A stretch of 64,000 bases of DNA from Calycina herbarum (Eukaryota > Ascomycota > Leotiomycetes > Helotiales > Pezizellaceae): contig LLEY01000237.1 in assembly GCA_001414485.1 (NCBI GenBank), forward strand, positions 1 to 64,000. Direction: 5' to 3'. The stretch's first letter is position 1; every line of letters begins with the position of its first letter. Below the pieces are notes generated by a model. It was given only the letters and a program-made list of their open reading frames with translations, did not search any database and was not told the origin of the DNA. Position numbers and translations under genes: made by a program. This document shows, one piece after another, positions 10,701 through 23,606 of this stretch.

Positions 10701-13700
10701 GAAAGGAACGCCCATAATAGCTTTGGTGGCCATTTCAATCAAATCAACACCCATGACTTTTGAGACAAATGGGAATGATCGTGATGCTCTAACGTTGCAT
10801 TCGATGACCTTGATGTCGTTATCTTTGGCAATGAATTGAATGTTGTAAGGACCGGTAACGTTCAAAGCTTCTCCAATTTTCCGCGTGGCTTCCTCAATTC
10901 TCTTGATTGTTGTGGCCTCAAGATCTTGTGGTGGCAAGATCAAAGTAGCGTCACCGGAGTGGACACCTGCATTTTCAACGTGCTCTGAAATGAAGTGGCC
11001 AACCATCTTTCCGTCTTTAGCTACTGCATCCATCTCGATTTCTTTGGCGTTCTCAATGTATTTGGTAATGACGACTGGGTGCTCTCGAGAAACCTCGGCA
11101 GCTTGGGCCAGGTAGGCCTCAAGATCTGCTTCTGAGTAGACAGTGTTCATGGCAGCACCAGAAAGAACGTATGAGGGTCGAACCAACACAGGGTATGAAA
11201 CTGCGTTACAGAAGTCCTTGGCCTCTTCGAAGCTAGTAAGTTCCTTCCAAGTAGGTTGGTCAACGCCAATTCTATCCAACATACGAGAGAACTTGTATCG
11301 GTTCTCGGCGTTGTCGATCATTTCTGGGGAGGTTCCGAGAACCTTGACGTTGAGACGATGAAGTGGGAGTGCGATGTTATTTGGCGTCTGTCCACCCATT
11401 GCAATCAAAACACCACTGGAAGACTCGAGTTGGTAAATATCGAGGATGGTCTCGAGGTTGATATTCTCAAAGTACAGTCGGTCAGCCTCATCATAATCGG
11501 TGCTCACGGTTTCCTGTGACAAATTAGCATACATTTCTCTCGTTGACTCAGGAACCGGGAGGAGCGAGGAAGGATTAAACCTGCTCCCGACCACCGAGAA
11601 CAGGAGTTTAAAATAGGTAGCAAAGGGTAAAGTTACATACCGGGTTGTAGTTGACCATGACAGTCTTGAATCCAGAAGCACGGAGAGTTCTAATGGCTCT
11701 AACAGAACACCAATCGAACTCTACAGAAGATCCAATACGGTACACTCCAGAACCAAGCACCATAACACCGTGGTCGTCAAAGAGAACATCGCTTTCTGAA
11801 CCATTGTATGTCATATACAAATAGTTGGTAAACGCGGGAAATTCGGCAGCAACGGTATCGATTTGCTTAACAACTGGGATGATTCCAGCTTCCACTCGCA
11901 TACGTCGGACAGCGAGCTCATTGGACCCCCAGAACTTGGCCAATTGACGATCACAGAAACCAAGCTGTTTGGCCTGTCGAAGGAGGTTGAGTCCGATGTT
12001 GCTTGCGGTAAAGGTCGACATCATCTTGCTAAAGTCACTAAGTCCCTTTAGTCTGCTCAAGAACCACTTATCGATCTTGGTCATTTCCCAGATCTTCTCT
12101 ACAGAGTATCCGGAGTGCATAGCATTTGCAATTGCAAACAAACGTTGATCGGACGGCGTTTGGAGTTCATCATCGATTGACATGAGAGCCGGTGTCTCGT
12201 TGAAACCCAAGTTGTGGAAATCGATAGCACGAATGGCTTTCTGAATTGCCTCTTCAAATGTTCTGCCAATACTCATGACTTCTCCGACACTCTTCATCGA
12301 GGAACCCAATTGAGTAGAAACACGGTTGAATTTCTTGAGATCCCATCTTGGCATCTTCACCACAACGTAATCCAGCGAAGGCTCAAAGCATGCGCATGTG
12401 ACTTTTGTGACAGAGTTGGAAATTTGGTTCAATGGGATGTTCAAACCCAATTTAGCTGCAATGAATGCCAAAGGATATCCGGTGGCCTTGGAGGCCAAAG
12501 CAGAGGATCGAGATAATCTAGCATTGACCTCGATAATGCAGTACTCTCTAGAAAATGGGTTGAGAGCATATTGAATGTTGCATTCTCCAACGACTCCTAG
12601 ATGGCGAATGACATTGACGGCTGTGGTCCGAAGCATGTTGTAATCTTCGTCGGAAAGTGTCTGTGAAGGAGCAACGACGATAGAATCTCCCGTATGGATT
12701 CCCAGAGGGTCAAAGTTCTCCATATTACAGACAGTGATACAATTGTCCTGCGCATCTCGGACAACTTCGTATTCGATCTCTTTCCAGCCCTTCATACTTC
12801 GCTCAATCAAGACCTGAGGACTAGCCGCAAATGCCTTGTTGCAGAGTTCCATTAGTTCTGCCTCATTATCGGCGAAACCACTTCCTAGTCCACCAAGAGC
12901 ATAGGCAGCACGAACAATGACAGGAAATCCGATGTCCTTGACGACACGCATGGCCTCTTCGACAGTGCTGGCGGATGCGGATTTTGCGCACTTCTCGCCA
13001 ATAGATTCCATACTACGTGCAAAAAGCTCCCTGTCCTCAGTAGTGATGATTGTGTCGATGGGTGTTCCAAGAACCTTAACACCGAGTTCTTCAAACTCAT
13101 CCTTGAGTTGAATACCAACCTGGAGAGCAGTTTGGCCACCGAAAGTGACGTAAATGCTGTCTGGTCGTTCTCTAATAATGACTTTGCGTACAAACTCAGC
13201 AGTGACAGGAAGGAAGTAAACCTTGTCTGCTAAACCCTTTGATGTTTGAATAGTCGCAATGTTAGGGTTGATCAGGACAGTATAAATGCCTTCTTCTTTG
13301 AGGGCCTTGATGGCTTGACTTCCGGAGTAATCGAATTCTCCTGCTTGGCCAATGGAAAGTCCGCCGGACCCAAGAACAAGAACTTTCTTCACATCTACTC
13401 TAGGTCTGAGTCTCTCATTCTCAAGTTTGTCGCCTCCAGGAAATTGGACTGGGCGGGAGAGCAGACTTTTATCAGCAGCAGTGCCAGCAATTGTATTGAT
13501 GAATACATCAAATAGAAACTCGGTGTCTCGTGGACCCGGGGTACTTTCTGGGTGGAATTGTACACTAAAGTATGGCTTGGTGTTGTGCCTTATGCCCTCG
13601 TTACTGCCGTCGTTTGCGTTGACGAACAGTTCGACCCAGTCAGATGATAGACTGGCGGTATCGACTGCGAAACCGTGGTTTTGGGAAGTGATGTGACATT

Positions 13701-14806
13701 TTCCAGTCAACATGTTCGTACACGGGATGTTGTGCCCACGGTTTCCAAACTTCATCTTGGAGGTAGTTGCACCAGATGCTCTAGCAAGCAATTGGTGTCC
13801 CAAGCAAATACCAAAAATCGGGGTTCGGTTCTCGGCCATTGCGGTTGAAAGATGCGTAACAGTCTTTTCCATCAACGCTGGATCACCGGGTCCATTGGAT
13901 ATGAAAAGTCCGTCGTAGTCCTTGCCTGCAAGAGCTGGAAAGTCATAGTCCCATGGGCAAACCATGACCTCCACTCCACGGCGCAAGAGACATCTCAATT
14001 GGTTATATTTCAAACCAACATCGAGACACAAAACACGTAATGGCCTACCAGATGGGTGCTTAAGAGCAGATGATGGGTCGGGGGTATATAGTTTGGGTTT
14101 TCGTATCGATACTATGTCCGATGTCAGCCCTAAATCGTGGGCTGGCTACAAGCAGAAACTCACCGTCTGCTACGAGGTTCTTCGCATTTGGGTTCAACCA
14201 ATCTATGGTCTCGAAGGAGGACCTCCAGCCCTTTCCAGAGAAGATGGCAGAAGTGCCATTGGCATTTCCATTGACATGGCCGTTGGTCAAGCCCTCTTTC
14301 TGGACCATCATTCTTCCCAGCATGCTTCCCTCCTCCCGAATTCTCTTGGTCAACTCCCGGGTATCAACACCATATATTGCAGGAATTCCCTGCTCCTTCA
14401 GCCATGTTGCTAAAGACGATGTAGCGAGAAAGTGAGAAAAGTTTTCTCCCGAGTAGGACGCGGTGACGAGACCAGCGATGTGGATTTGGTTGGACTCGAA
14501 ATGTGCTGGCAGATCCTTGAGAACATCATCCATTGTCTCTCGAGAAGGAACACCATAGTTTCCTACAAGAGGAAATGTGATGACGAGAATTTGGCCGCGG
14601 TAGGAGGGGTCTGTGATGGATTCTGGGTATCCAACCATGCCCGTTTGGAAGACTAACTCTCCAGCAACGCTCTTCTTTGCGCCAAAGCTGTAACCTTGGT
14701 AGACGACGCCATCTTGCAATTCGAGACTGATCAAGCCATCGTCAGTGCCATCGAGTATTTCGGCAGCCACTGGGGCGTAGACCTTCTCTGCGATCGTTCC
14801 TGGCAT
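7794..14806 (-). CDS. URA2: Multifunctional CPSase II-aspartate carbamoyltransferase (URA2/pyrABCN type)
   Basis: Four exons on the minus strand, 14806-14164, 14111-11641, 11513-7929 and 7850-7794, join in frame to 2251 codons, the usual family length. All introns are GT..AG (52, 127 and 78 bp). The order is the CPSase small-subunit domain, class I glutamine amidotransferase (GICLGHQ, Cys about residue 316), the duplicated CPSase large subunit (about 445-1490), a dihydroorotase-like domain, then ATCase (about 1940-2251) with FFEPSTRTS and HPLPR carbamoyl-phosphate/aspartate motifs. The dihydroorotase-like domain lacks the HxH metal motif ([13 protein letters not shown] is present instead), as known for inactive fungal versions. 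It makes carbamoyl-phosphate and carbamoyl-aspartate, the first two steps of UMP synthesis, and is normally UTP-inhibited. The start is ATG at 14806 in a good AACACCATG context; the upstream in-frame codon at 14857 is TTG. Confidence 0.98.
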
Positions 14807-15836
14807 GGTGTTGTTGGTATCGAAAAACGAGTTTTTATCGACTAGTGGGAAAATCAACCTTCAACAAGCAAAAGAGCGAGTTTTCCGGCAATTAAAAGAA
14901 GAAGCACCGACAGCCAGTATATGCGATACACAACAGCGTCAATTGGGTCGTTCAAAGTGGTGGTTCTGCTCGAGAACAAGCTCGAGAGAGAGGGAAGGAA
15001 GAGAATTCAGGTCGGTGAAGCTGATCGAGAGAGGGCGCAACTCGAAAAAAATCAGTCGCGGAAGAATAGTTAATCCGGTCCAATCAGACATGAAGAGAAT
15101 TCGAGAAGGAAGATAATGGCCAATCAAACTGTAGTAGAAAAAGTCAGCCTCGTAAGGTGCGTAGATCTGGTGCAACCTCGGCTGCACGAGTCCAGAAAAG
15201 GGAAGCGGGGTTCTCCGTTACTTTTCCAGCTCGTTTTGTCCCGAGAACTCTGGGAGAATTAATCTTTTTCTTTTCACAGAAACAAATATGTTGGTAAACG
15301 GTTATATTATTACTGCAATATCTTGGCTTGTCAAGTAGCTAGAATACTCGGTCTCGGTCAATACCCACTTATCTTATTCTTACTTTTTTGAGCGAGACGA
15401 GAAGCGGCAACAAATAGGTACATCACATCCTCTTGCTATTTGTCTACACAAAAGTATTTAACTAGAAAAAAGATATAGGTTAATATTTGAAATCTTTCGA
15501 AGTTTTGACTTAGAAATCTGGACGACCGGGGAAGATGGTAGGCAGGTACATCTACTGTCCATCACGAGCCAAGGTCCATTTCACTCGATCGGGTTACTGC
15601 ATTGTTGTCTCTGGAAGAAACGCCCATTAGAAGCTTTACTAGAATGCTCTCGTATATTTTCTCATACGATCATTCATGTCCGCTATTGAATTCTCGTCAT
15701 AGCTGGTTAATGCCTTCTAATTCAAATAACGCCATAAACTATGTACAAGAAAACTCGCAAGTAGCGACTGTAACAATCAAAATCCGAGACCAGCTCAAAC
15801 AAACCAATTCCCATCCCAAACCCCTCTAACCACTTT
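14807..15836. promoter_or_regulatory. Intergenic region upstream of URA2 and downstream of sulfate permease
   Basis: About 1 kb without a supported ORF. The URA2-proximal part must hold its promoter and 5' UTR; I see no convincing named site. The far end includes the 3' flank of the sulfate permease. Confidence 0.5.
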
Positions 15837-17926
15837 CTAAAACCCAACATAATGAACACTCACCCCCTTCTCTCCTCTCCTCAAATGTCCTTGGTCAGTG
15901 TCCCTCAAAGGCAACCTCCCCTCCACAGGAACCTCCGCAATCGCATCTCTCAGATCCTCAAAAGTCCTAACCTTATCCCCAACCCCATTCCCATTCCCAT
16001 TCACAACCTCCCAACAATCCAAAAACATCCAGCCCACCCTCTCAAACCTCTTCCTAATCGCTCCATTCAATCCCACGAACCTAATCTCGACCTCCTGTCC
16101 CCCAGCCCTGACCTCATCCTTCAACTCATGAAACATCTCCATGGCACTAGCATCCACAAAATCCACCCTCGAGAAATCCACCACAAGAACCATCAAGTAA
16201 GGAATCTCAATAAGACCCTTCGACCTCCCCTCAACCTTCGCATCCGACCACCCCCGTTCCTTATTCGAATCCCCAATCGTAAAACTTTCTCTCACCGCCC
16301 CCAAAACATCGCTCTTAATCCTCGTAGCGTTGAGAAAGAAAACCCCCGAATCAAGAGAAACAACACAAGTCCCAACCTCCAAATTCAACGCCCCACTCCC
16401 CCCATTCGAATCATGATACCTCGTTTCCAAATCCTGCAATTTGACAACCCTCGCCCTCGCGAAAACAGCTCTGACAAGCGAATAGAAAACCATAACCGCA
16501 ACCCCAAATCCAATTCCCAACTCGGCACTCAAGAAAAGCGTAATAAGCGCCGTCCCCAAACTAGCAACAAAATCCACAAAACTCGCTCTCCAGAACCCGG
16601 TGAATTCCTTGTAACTAGGCACAATCTTGACGACAGCAACAATAATAACCGCGGCCAAACTCGCCTTGGGAATCCAAAACAAGGTACCGGTGAGTGCGAA
16701 GATGCCAGCAAGTACAACACCAGTGGTAAACACCCCACCAAGCGGACTCTTGACCCCTGATTCAGAGTTCACAGAAGATCTCGAAATCGCACCACCAACG
16801 CCCATCCCGCCAAAAATCCCATTGACGAAATTCGTAACTCCCAGGAATGTAAGTTCCTGACTGTTATCCACTTGATAGCTATTTCTCCGTCCGAAACTAG
16901 TGCAAATAGCAATATGTTCTAGAGAAGCCGCAATGAAAATCGGAAAACTCTTTGGAAGAATGACCTTCACATGCTCAAAAGTCGGGAACCTCGGAGTCTG
17001 CAACCCGGAAGGAATCGTGCCCGTCAAAGCCCAAAGAGGTTTCTTTGGGATATTTATGTTAAGACCAAAACTCAGTCCCGTAAAGAGGGCGAGAACGATG
17101 GCATTTCGACTCGTACAAATCACCCAGACGACGGTAGATTTCTTTCCCCATTTCTGTCCGATAAATTGTAGAATTAGGAGGAGGGCGACGCCTGAGAATC
17201 CGATGGCGATGGTGAGGGGTTTAGCTTTGGGAATGTTTTTGAGAATAAATGGAATTTGATCGATCCATGCCGCGGGAGCTCCGGTCTCGCCCAAGATGGC
17301 GGGGACTTGGCCAGTGAGAATTATAATTGCGGCGCCGGTGATGAACCCCGTTAAGACAGGATGAGAGACGAAATTGAGAAGCCATCCGAGCTTAAGAAGT
17401 CCAGTGACGAGACATATAATCCCAATCGAGAAGGATACCGTCGCAGCTACCGTAGCAGGACTGATTTGCCCAGAAAGTTCAACAACCAACTGCCCAGTGA
17501 GAAGACCAATGATCGAAGTCGGTCCTGTACTAACATCTACGCCCAGGTTAGCTTCCCCCCATCCAAATACAAGAGTGCAGTCATCATCATACCTTTCGTA
17601 GTCCCCATCAAAGCATATATCACCCCCGGCAACCAACTCGCCAAAAGCCCATCTTGCAACGGAATCTGAGCCAACGCCGCATACGCCAAAGCCTGCGGAA
17701 TCAACAGAAGACCAACCGTGATTCCCGCCACGACATCTGGAAATACCCATTTGGGGGAGTAATTCGGCAGCCATCGAACGATAGGGAATTTGTCGATGAT
17801 GTAGCCGCCTGTCGCTTTGGGAAGAACTTTGGCGCCTTGAACAAAACCTCGACGGGCACGGATGAAGTTTTCATCATTTCGGAAACCGTCGCGGGACTTG
17901 GTCCATTGCTGACCGATTTTCTCCAT
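15837..17926 (-). CDS. SulP-family sulfate permease with STAS domain
   Basis: Two exons, 17926-17593 and 17536-15837, join in frame (56-bp GT..AG intron) to 677 aa. The N-terminal cytoplasmic stretch is followed by the SulP core with a PQALAYA-like first helix, GLLASWLPGVIYALMGTTK and STGPTSIIGLLTGQ. About 10-12 hydrophobic segments follow, and then a C-terminal STAS domain (about 510-640) with a VDFSRVDFVDASAMEM nucleotide-binding-like strand. The family imports sulfate across the plasma membrane and is usually induced by sulfur starvation via CYS3/MetR. The exact substrate is inferred from the family. ATG at 17926 is a true ATG and the intron junction restores the conserved STGP motif. Confidence 0.95.
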
Positions 17927-20900
17927 TGAGGTAATCGGGAAAGGATTTGGGAGGCAGAGGTGAAAAAAGAGAATTTGATATGTTTAAGTTGTAGATTCAA
18001 GGCTCTGAGTGAGGAATGTCTGATTCTTACTTACTCGAGTACATTCCAAATAGGGAATTGGTCTCTTATTAACTCCGTGCTGTGAAGCTAGTATGTCGGA
18101 AACCAAGCGGGTCGAGCCGGCGTCTGAGAAGGGCATCCGATGTATGAAACAAATCCCAAGATAGACCAATCCAGTCACTGACATGTTCAATAAATGTAAA
18201 ATTATCATATCAGTCGAGATAGAAGAAGTGGACGCTCATGGATACAGGTTGTACTAGCCCATAGACATCGATGATATTATCGATTTCGAAACCATAGTAT
18301 CCTAAACGCACTAACTTTGACAAAGCCCCGAGAAGTTCACTAAGTAGAGAAGAAAGTCATTAACTCATCCCCAAGGTCTTGTAGGGGATAGATTCGGGCA
18401 TAATTCCATTCTAGTAATAAATGAAGCTGCTTCGTTCAAGCCAACTGATTTCATATGACTTCATGACTTGAAAGTATTTCAGACATCAAGCAACAGAACC
18501 GTTGACGTGCATAGGTCTGAAAAGTACACATGCTTTCAGCCTCAGTTCATACTGTACACTTACCCCGCTCAACGGTTCCAGCGTTTCGACTCCACCTCTT
18601 TTGGGAGCTGGCGCAAATCCGTAGATCCATTTATAGAAACATGATGCTAGTCCGGGATACCCCATCACGACTGCAAACAACAAGGAGATGTTCAAGAAAC
18701 AACCACACAGGGTGGTTTGGCTAAGAGTTGTTCCATAGCGAATCAAATTTAACCGAGGGTGGAAGAATGCGACAGATCCCCGGATCATCACCTCCTTACA
18801 GCCCAGATAGGAAGCCAGAATATAAAACAATACCAGGCTTCCAAACTTGGTAGCTTTCTTCATCGAATGAGATTGGAGTTTTGTTGCACAGACATCGAGA
18901 TATCGCCATTGGTGTGGGGTGAAACATTTCCTCAAAATAAAACCGGTAGGCGAAGGCGCTGGAGTCTGGACCAGGGGCCCCCCGAAGGAAGGGGAGGTCT
19001 AGACGGAAGCGTCTGAGCCGGACCGTAATCCAAATTTAATCTACCCCCCTCCAACAACCTAGCTAGCGCAGCGTCACCTACTCCCCTAACAATCTCAGCC
19101 AGCGCAGCTTCATCTACCCCCTAAAACTCAGCCGGTGACGTTCACATACTCAACCAAATCTGCGGGGTGAAACATTTTCATACCGGGTTATCGCGGCTCC
19201 GCGCATAAATCAACCCCGCGCTCTAAAACCTCGAAGAGAAGCTTCCTGTGGAGCAATTGCGCAACATCACTATTCTACCACCGAATCTACGAACACCACT
19301 TCCGATTTGCACAGCGTACTGCCCGGAAAACAGCCGGCCATATCAAAAAAGCAGATCATTGTTCCAGATAACACAAGCATCCAGAGCCTTATTGTTTTTT
19401 CAGCTGGCCTTGTGAGGCTTAGAAACTCTAATAGCTCGAGGAATAAGTGGGTAGTTCAGAGTGGACACTGCCCGTCGAATGATATGTGACTCTCCGCCAA
19501 ACACCACGCCAGAAGTTCCGATTAAAAAATCAGTTTGACCATTCAAAACATGAATTTTATTGAATACAGCTTAACATACTGCTCAGAACATGTAGTAGTT
19601 AGTAAATATATTCTGGATGAGATACTCTTCAAGAGGGGAAATGTGATGGATTCCAGCTTTTGGGATAGAGTGGGTGGAAAATTCGGCCTAGAATCCTTTG
19701 GAGTAAACTTTCAATGTATTACAGGCACGGGCAAGGTGATGATTGAAAGTTCTAGAATCATACACAAAACACGCTTTCCAGGTGTTAGGGTATAACTCAT
19801 AACATTTCTCATGTCGAGGCTTTTAAAATGGGTGCAAAAGGGGCTCGCGGCCCTCATCCCACCTCTCGGAGGGGAACCTGGTTTTCAAGGGCTTCTTTTC
19901 ACTCTAAAGAGCCTCTGACAAAGAGGGTTTGCGCTGGGAAAACTAGCGGGAACACTCTGATCAAGTTCCGCTGGTGATTCTGCGACTACAGCCGACATCA
20001 TACCTTCTCTGGGTGCCAGGAATAGAATAGCGCCGAGACTCTATAGTATTTTTCCCACCTTCACTTCGGAGAAGCAAGGAAGAAGGCTCAAACGACGAGG
20101 GAAGGAGTACGCGAAAAAACGAACTCCCTTTCCCGCTTGCCTCAGCACAATTTCAGGGCTATTTCGATACCAACTATAGCAGATGAGTTACTATATCGTT
20201 AAGGATGATGTGACACCCCTTGAAGCAACCCCTCACTTCAATCGTTATCAGATTATCAAATGCAATATAGGTTTAATCTTCACCTTCTACAAGTAGAAGT
20301 TTGAAGCTAACAAGCCGCGCAAGGAACATAACAGGCGGTTTGAACGCAACAAGAATAATAACAACCAAGTCATAATGTTTTACGCCGGCTTCTCTGGTTC
20401 CTTCGGAGACGACTTTAAAGGAGGTGCTAACGAATGAAAAACACAACGCTGGTCCCATCCAAAAGTAAAATCCGTGGAAAGAACCACAAGGAAGAATACC
20501 ATCCACTTCTGAATCGGCAAGATGCACGCCGATCGCAGAAGTATGGCTGCGGAGAACAGAAAATGCAAATAACCAATCGTTTAAAAACAACAAGCTCGAG
20601 AAGAATTATCAATGAAACTGCAGATCATGACCACAACTTTGCCCCAACTGAACACCAACTCATCAATGTCCCCTGAGTCCAAGAGAGCTGGTGACGAAGA
20701 AGAGTGGCGATTTAATCAAAGCACTTTTCCAAATCACATGTTCATCAACTCTCAAGCTCCCAAGCATTCTTCTCGTTTGAATTCTGTTGCTATCCCCAAT
20801 TTAATGAGGCGGCCATGGAGAATATTCCCGGCAATAAGAATACTTGAGTAGTAGCCGCACAGTGCTCGAGCAACAAGCCTCAATTTCGTGGAATATCGGA

Positions 20901-23606
20901 TGAGAAGAAACACTAAGAAAGCTTCTAACGCTAAAGATGTATCCGATCCTTCGATTTCCGGCGGGAAGAAATCTGTCATCCGTTTTGACGTCAGAAATAG
21001 AACAAACTCCACGAGTCTATGCATGAACGGATAACAGATCGTTGCTTGGTCGAATATGACGTGTAATTGGGTTTTCGGGTTCTTCTCAGATACTACCAAG
21101 AATGCTGCCAACATTCATAATCCGTAAGATTTCGGTTCCTATGTTTCCGGACTGGGTTTGGGCAATCGACGAGCCAAGGTTCATCTTGAGAAATCAGTCC
21201 AAGACCACAACAAAAATTCATGTATGAAGCGAATTCGAAGGGTGTTGTACTCTCGTAAGAACCCAGGTGGGTTGAACTGGGGAAGAAAGGTCGAATTTCG
21301 AGGTCGGTCCTTCCTTCACTTGAGACCTGGCCCTCTTTAGAACGGCTCCAGAGCGAAAGTTGACTCGTCTCTCCAGTAAGCACCAAGGTCACGACCTGCT
21401 TCCCGACCAAGCCGTTGTCATGTAAGATTTACCTGGATGGCTCTGTGATCAGTATGATGTACCATGGTGTGCCACCAGTTTAGAACTTCGTCGTTCACTG
21501 TCGCATCGAGATCGTTCCTTCCTTAGTCCCGTGATATGACCAATTCCACCAAGACTTTAGGTCGCTCCTTCCCAACTTCGAGAAATGGCAAAGTACCCAG
21601 CTGTTCTCCGTTGAGGCCAGATCAAGCTATGTACCATGGGAAGCATCGAGGTGCGCAGATTGTCTTTCCCTCACCCCAGACACTCACGCATATTCTAGAC
21701 TATACTTCTGGTATAGGGATTTTATATACCCAAGTTGAACATCTGGGACATGCTGTACATTTCGAAAATCCCATCTTTACGAGTCGTCTCTCTTGTACGG
21801 ACAGCAACGATGGTCTGCTGAAGGATAGACGGCCGCCGGACGAAAAATTCCAGACATGCCATCGCGCATGGTGCTCAAACGATAGTTTGGCTCAAACGAT
21901 GTGTGTTGACAATCGAATGCAGGCGTACCCTATGGGAGGACGGGAGATTGACCTACCCTGAGCGGCCATTCGAAGGTGGGCTCGCTGATTATTCCTTTTT
22001 CATCCCGTGTCCCATGGAACCACGTCGCTCTTTCCCTCTCACCTCCGGACTTTGCGAGACGAAGGTACGCACTATATCAGGATCTGTACAGACCTGAGTA
22101 TTATGAATACGACATAGCACGGGAGGTTCCCTCTGATATCCCGAATTCTGCCAGTTGTTAGAGAGTGAGGCTTGTTAGAAAAATTTCTTCTTCCAAATGC
22201 TCTCATATGATAGTTGAAATTGTGTCAGAATTTTCTAGGGTAATGGAGAGAGAGGGTGTACGCAGAACAAAGCTTGGGATTCTTACATTTTGGAACTACT
22301 GCACATTTCGAAAATTCCTTGCTTGCGAGAATCGAGTCATCTCAAGGCTCTCAGAGTAACAGATCCCCATCAATACCATCACCAATTGGATCAATATAGG
22401 ACGACGGTGTGTCTCTGTATTGAGAGTTGAATGCCGAGCTGTGAGAGGCATGGCGACTAGTCCTGGACGAGGTGGTCGAGTCCAGTCCCCTTCTCGGTGC
22501 GTATTAGAAGCCTAGGATGCTCCTTTTCTCGCCTCAACCTTAGCTTCGTGTCACCTGCACCATGATAGTGGAGTGATAGTCGAGAGAAAACAGAAAAGGG
22601 AAGGCGCGACAGAGCTCTCATCTTGGGTGGGTTGAGGTCAAGATCAATAAAGAGGGAAGGAGCGACCCTTGAGAACCCAACCCAAGCTTGACTTCAGAGA
22701 GTTTGACCAGCCGGCAAGACATACTCTGGGCCTACCCCGAGCATCTTCCTCTAGCAAAACTTCGTTTGAAATCGTGCCTCAAGGCTTTTTTTATTTTCCC
22801 GGCGTTCGTTATAATTCCTCTTGTACCCAAGTTCTTTATACGGGCTGCGACGGTATCTCCCCAACCTATTTGCGGGTTTGACAGCTCCCAAATAATATGT
22901 CCCAACCATACCGCCGCCCATGTATTCAATATATGCCGCCTCATACGATGGTATATCTCCAGTACACAGCTTCGAAGGGAAGTTGAACTCAGGCAGAAAA
23001 TCTCACTCTGTCCCACTGCTTGATAGGTAGTTTGTTGCGAGGTCGAGGTCGTTCCTTAGGTAACGAAGTAGTCGAGTCGAGTCGAGACCGAGGACTTTCC
23101 GTAGGTCGTTCTTTCCTTTTACACCCATATCAAACTTGTGCCGCCATGACTAGAGAAGAGCGAACCGTAAAGGCACGACTCTGTCCGCTTCCTCTCCGAG
23201 ATCCTTTTCTCCTCACCCATTCCCATACATATATTTTTATGGTCGTGAACGTGTCGCGCGGAAAGGCGGGCGGGGCGGGACAACAGGGGCTTGTTTGAAC
23301 GACTGATGGGGTTCGAAGGAGGAAGGGGGAATTATACGGGTGTTGAAATGGCGTCCCGCAAAGGATTGAGGATAGTGATATCTGGTCACTGGGTCATTGG
23401 GTTCGAGATGGTTGAAGTGAAGAAAGGTTGGTGTTGCGTTGTCGAGGAAAGGCAACGCCTGCCAAGTCTTCCTGGGTGGTTGGACAAATTGGAGCCTTCA
23501 GCCAACAACAAACAAAATGTCCAGATACCAACTCATGCTACAATGATTCTCTCTGTTTACACTTATTGTGCCCCGGATTGTCTATTCATACTTCACCCGT
23601 CTTAGC
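17927..23606. other. 5.7-kb region with no confident gene
   Basis: Only short overlapping ORFs. Notable content: the word GGGGTGAAACATTTTC-like occurs twice (about 18915 and 19165); degenerate tandem units of about 36 bp rich in CTACCCCCT and CAGCGCAGC lie at about 19040-19145; and the word TCGTTCCTTCCTT-like recurs near 21300, 21515, 21560 and 23110. A minus-strand ORF (18486-18935) has one membrane-like segment ending VVMGYPGLASCFYKWIYGF and could be a gene remnant. Base composition is normal, so this is not RIP-type sequence. The first few hundred bases are the sulfate permease promoter. Confidence 0.5.
19040..19145. repeat. Degenerate tandem repeat, about 36-bp unit, three copies
   Basis: Three successive units start with CTACYCCCCT-like words and contain a CAGC(C/G)CAGC-like core. 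The copies are imperfect and the function is unknown. Confidence 0.5.

Noticed and set aside
8351..14435. Many ORFs of 60-150 codons on both strands across URA2
   Set aside because: Shadows of the conserved URA2 reading frame.
14807..14857. Upstream in-frame extension of URA2
   Set aside because: The codon at 14857 is TTG; the first in-frame ATG is 14806 in a better context.
15852..16760. 302-codon plus-strand ORF opposite the sulfate permease
   Set aside because: Antisense shadow of the STAS/C-terminal coding region; low-complexity His/Pro/Asn content with no domain.
18486..18935. 149-codon minus-strand ORF with one membrane-like segment
   Set aside because: No ATG at its start and no recognised family; kept only as a remark in the region entry.
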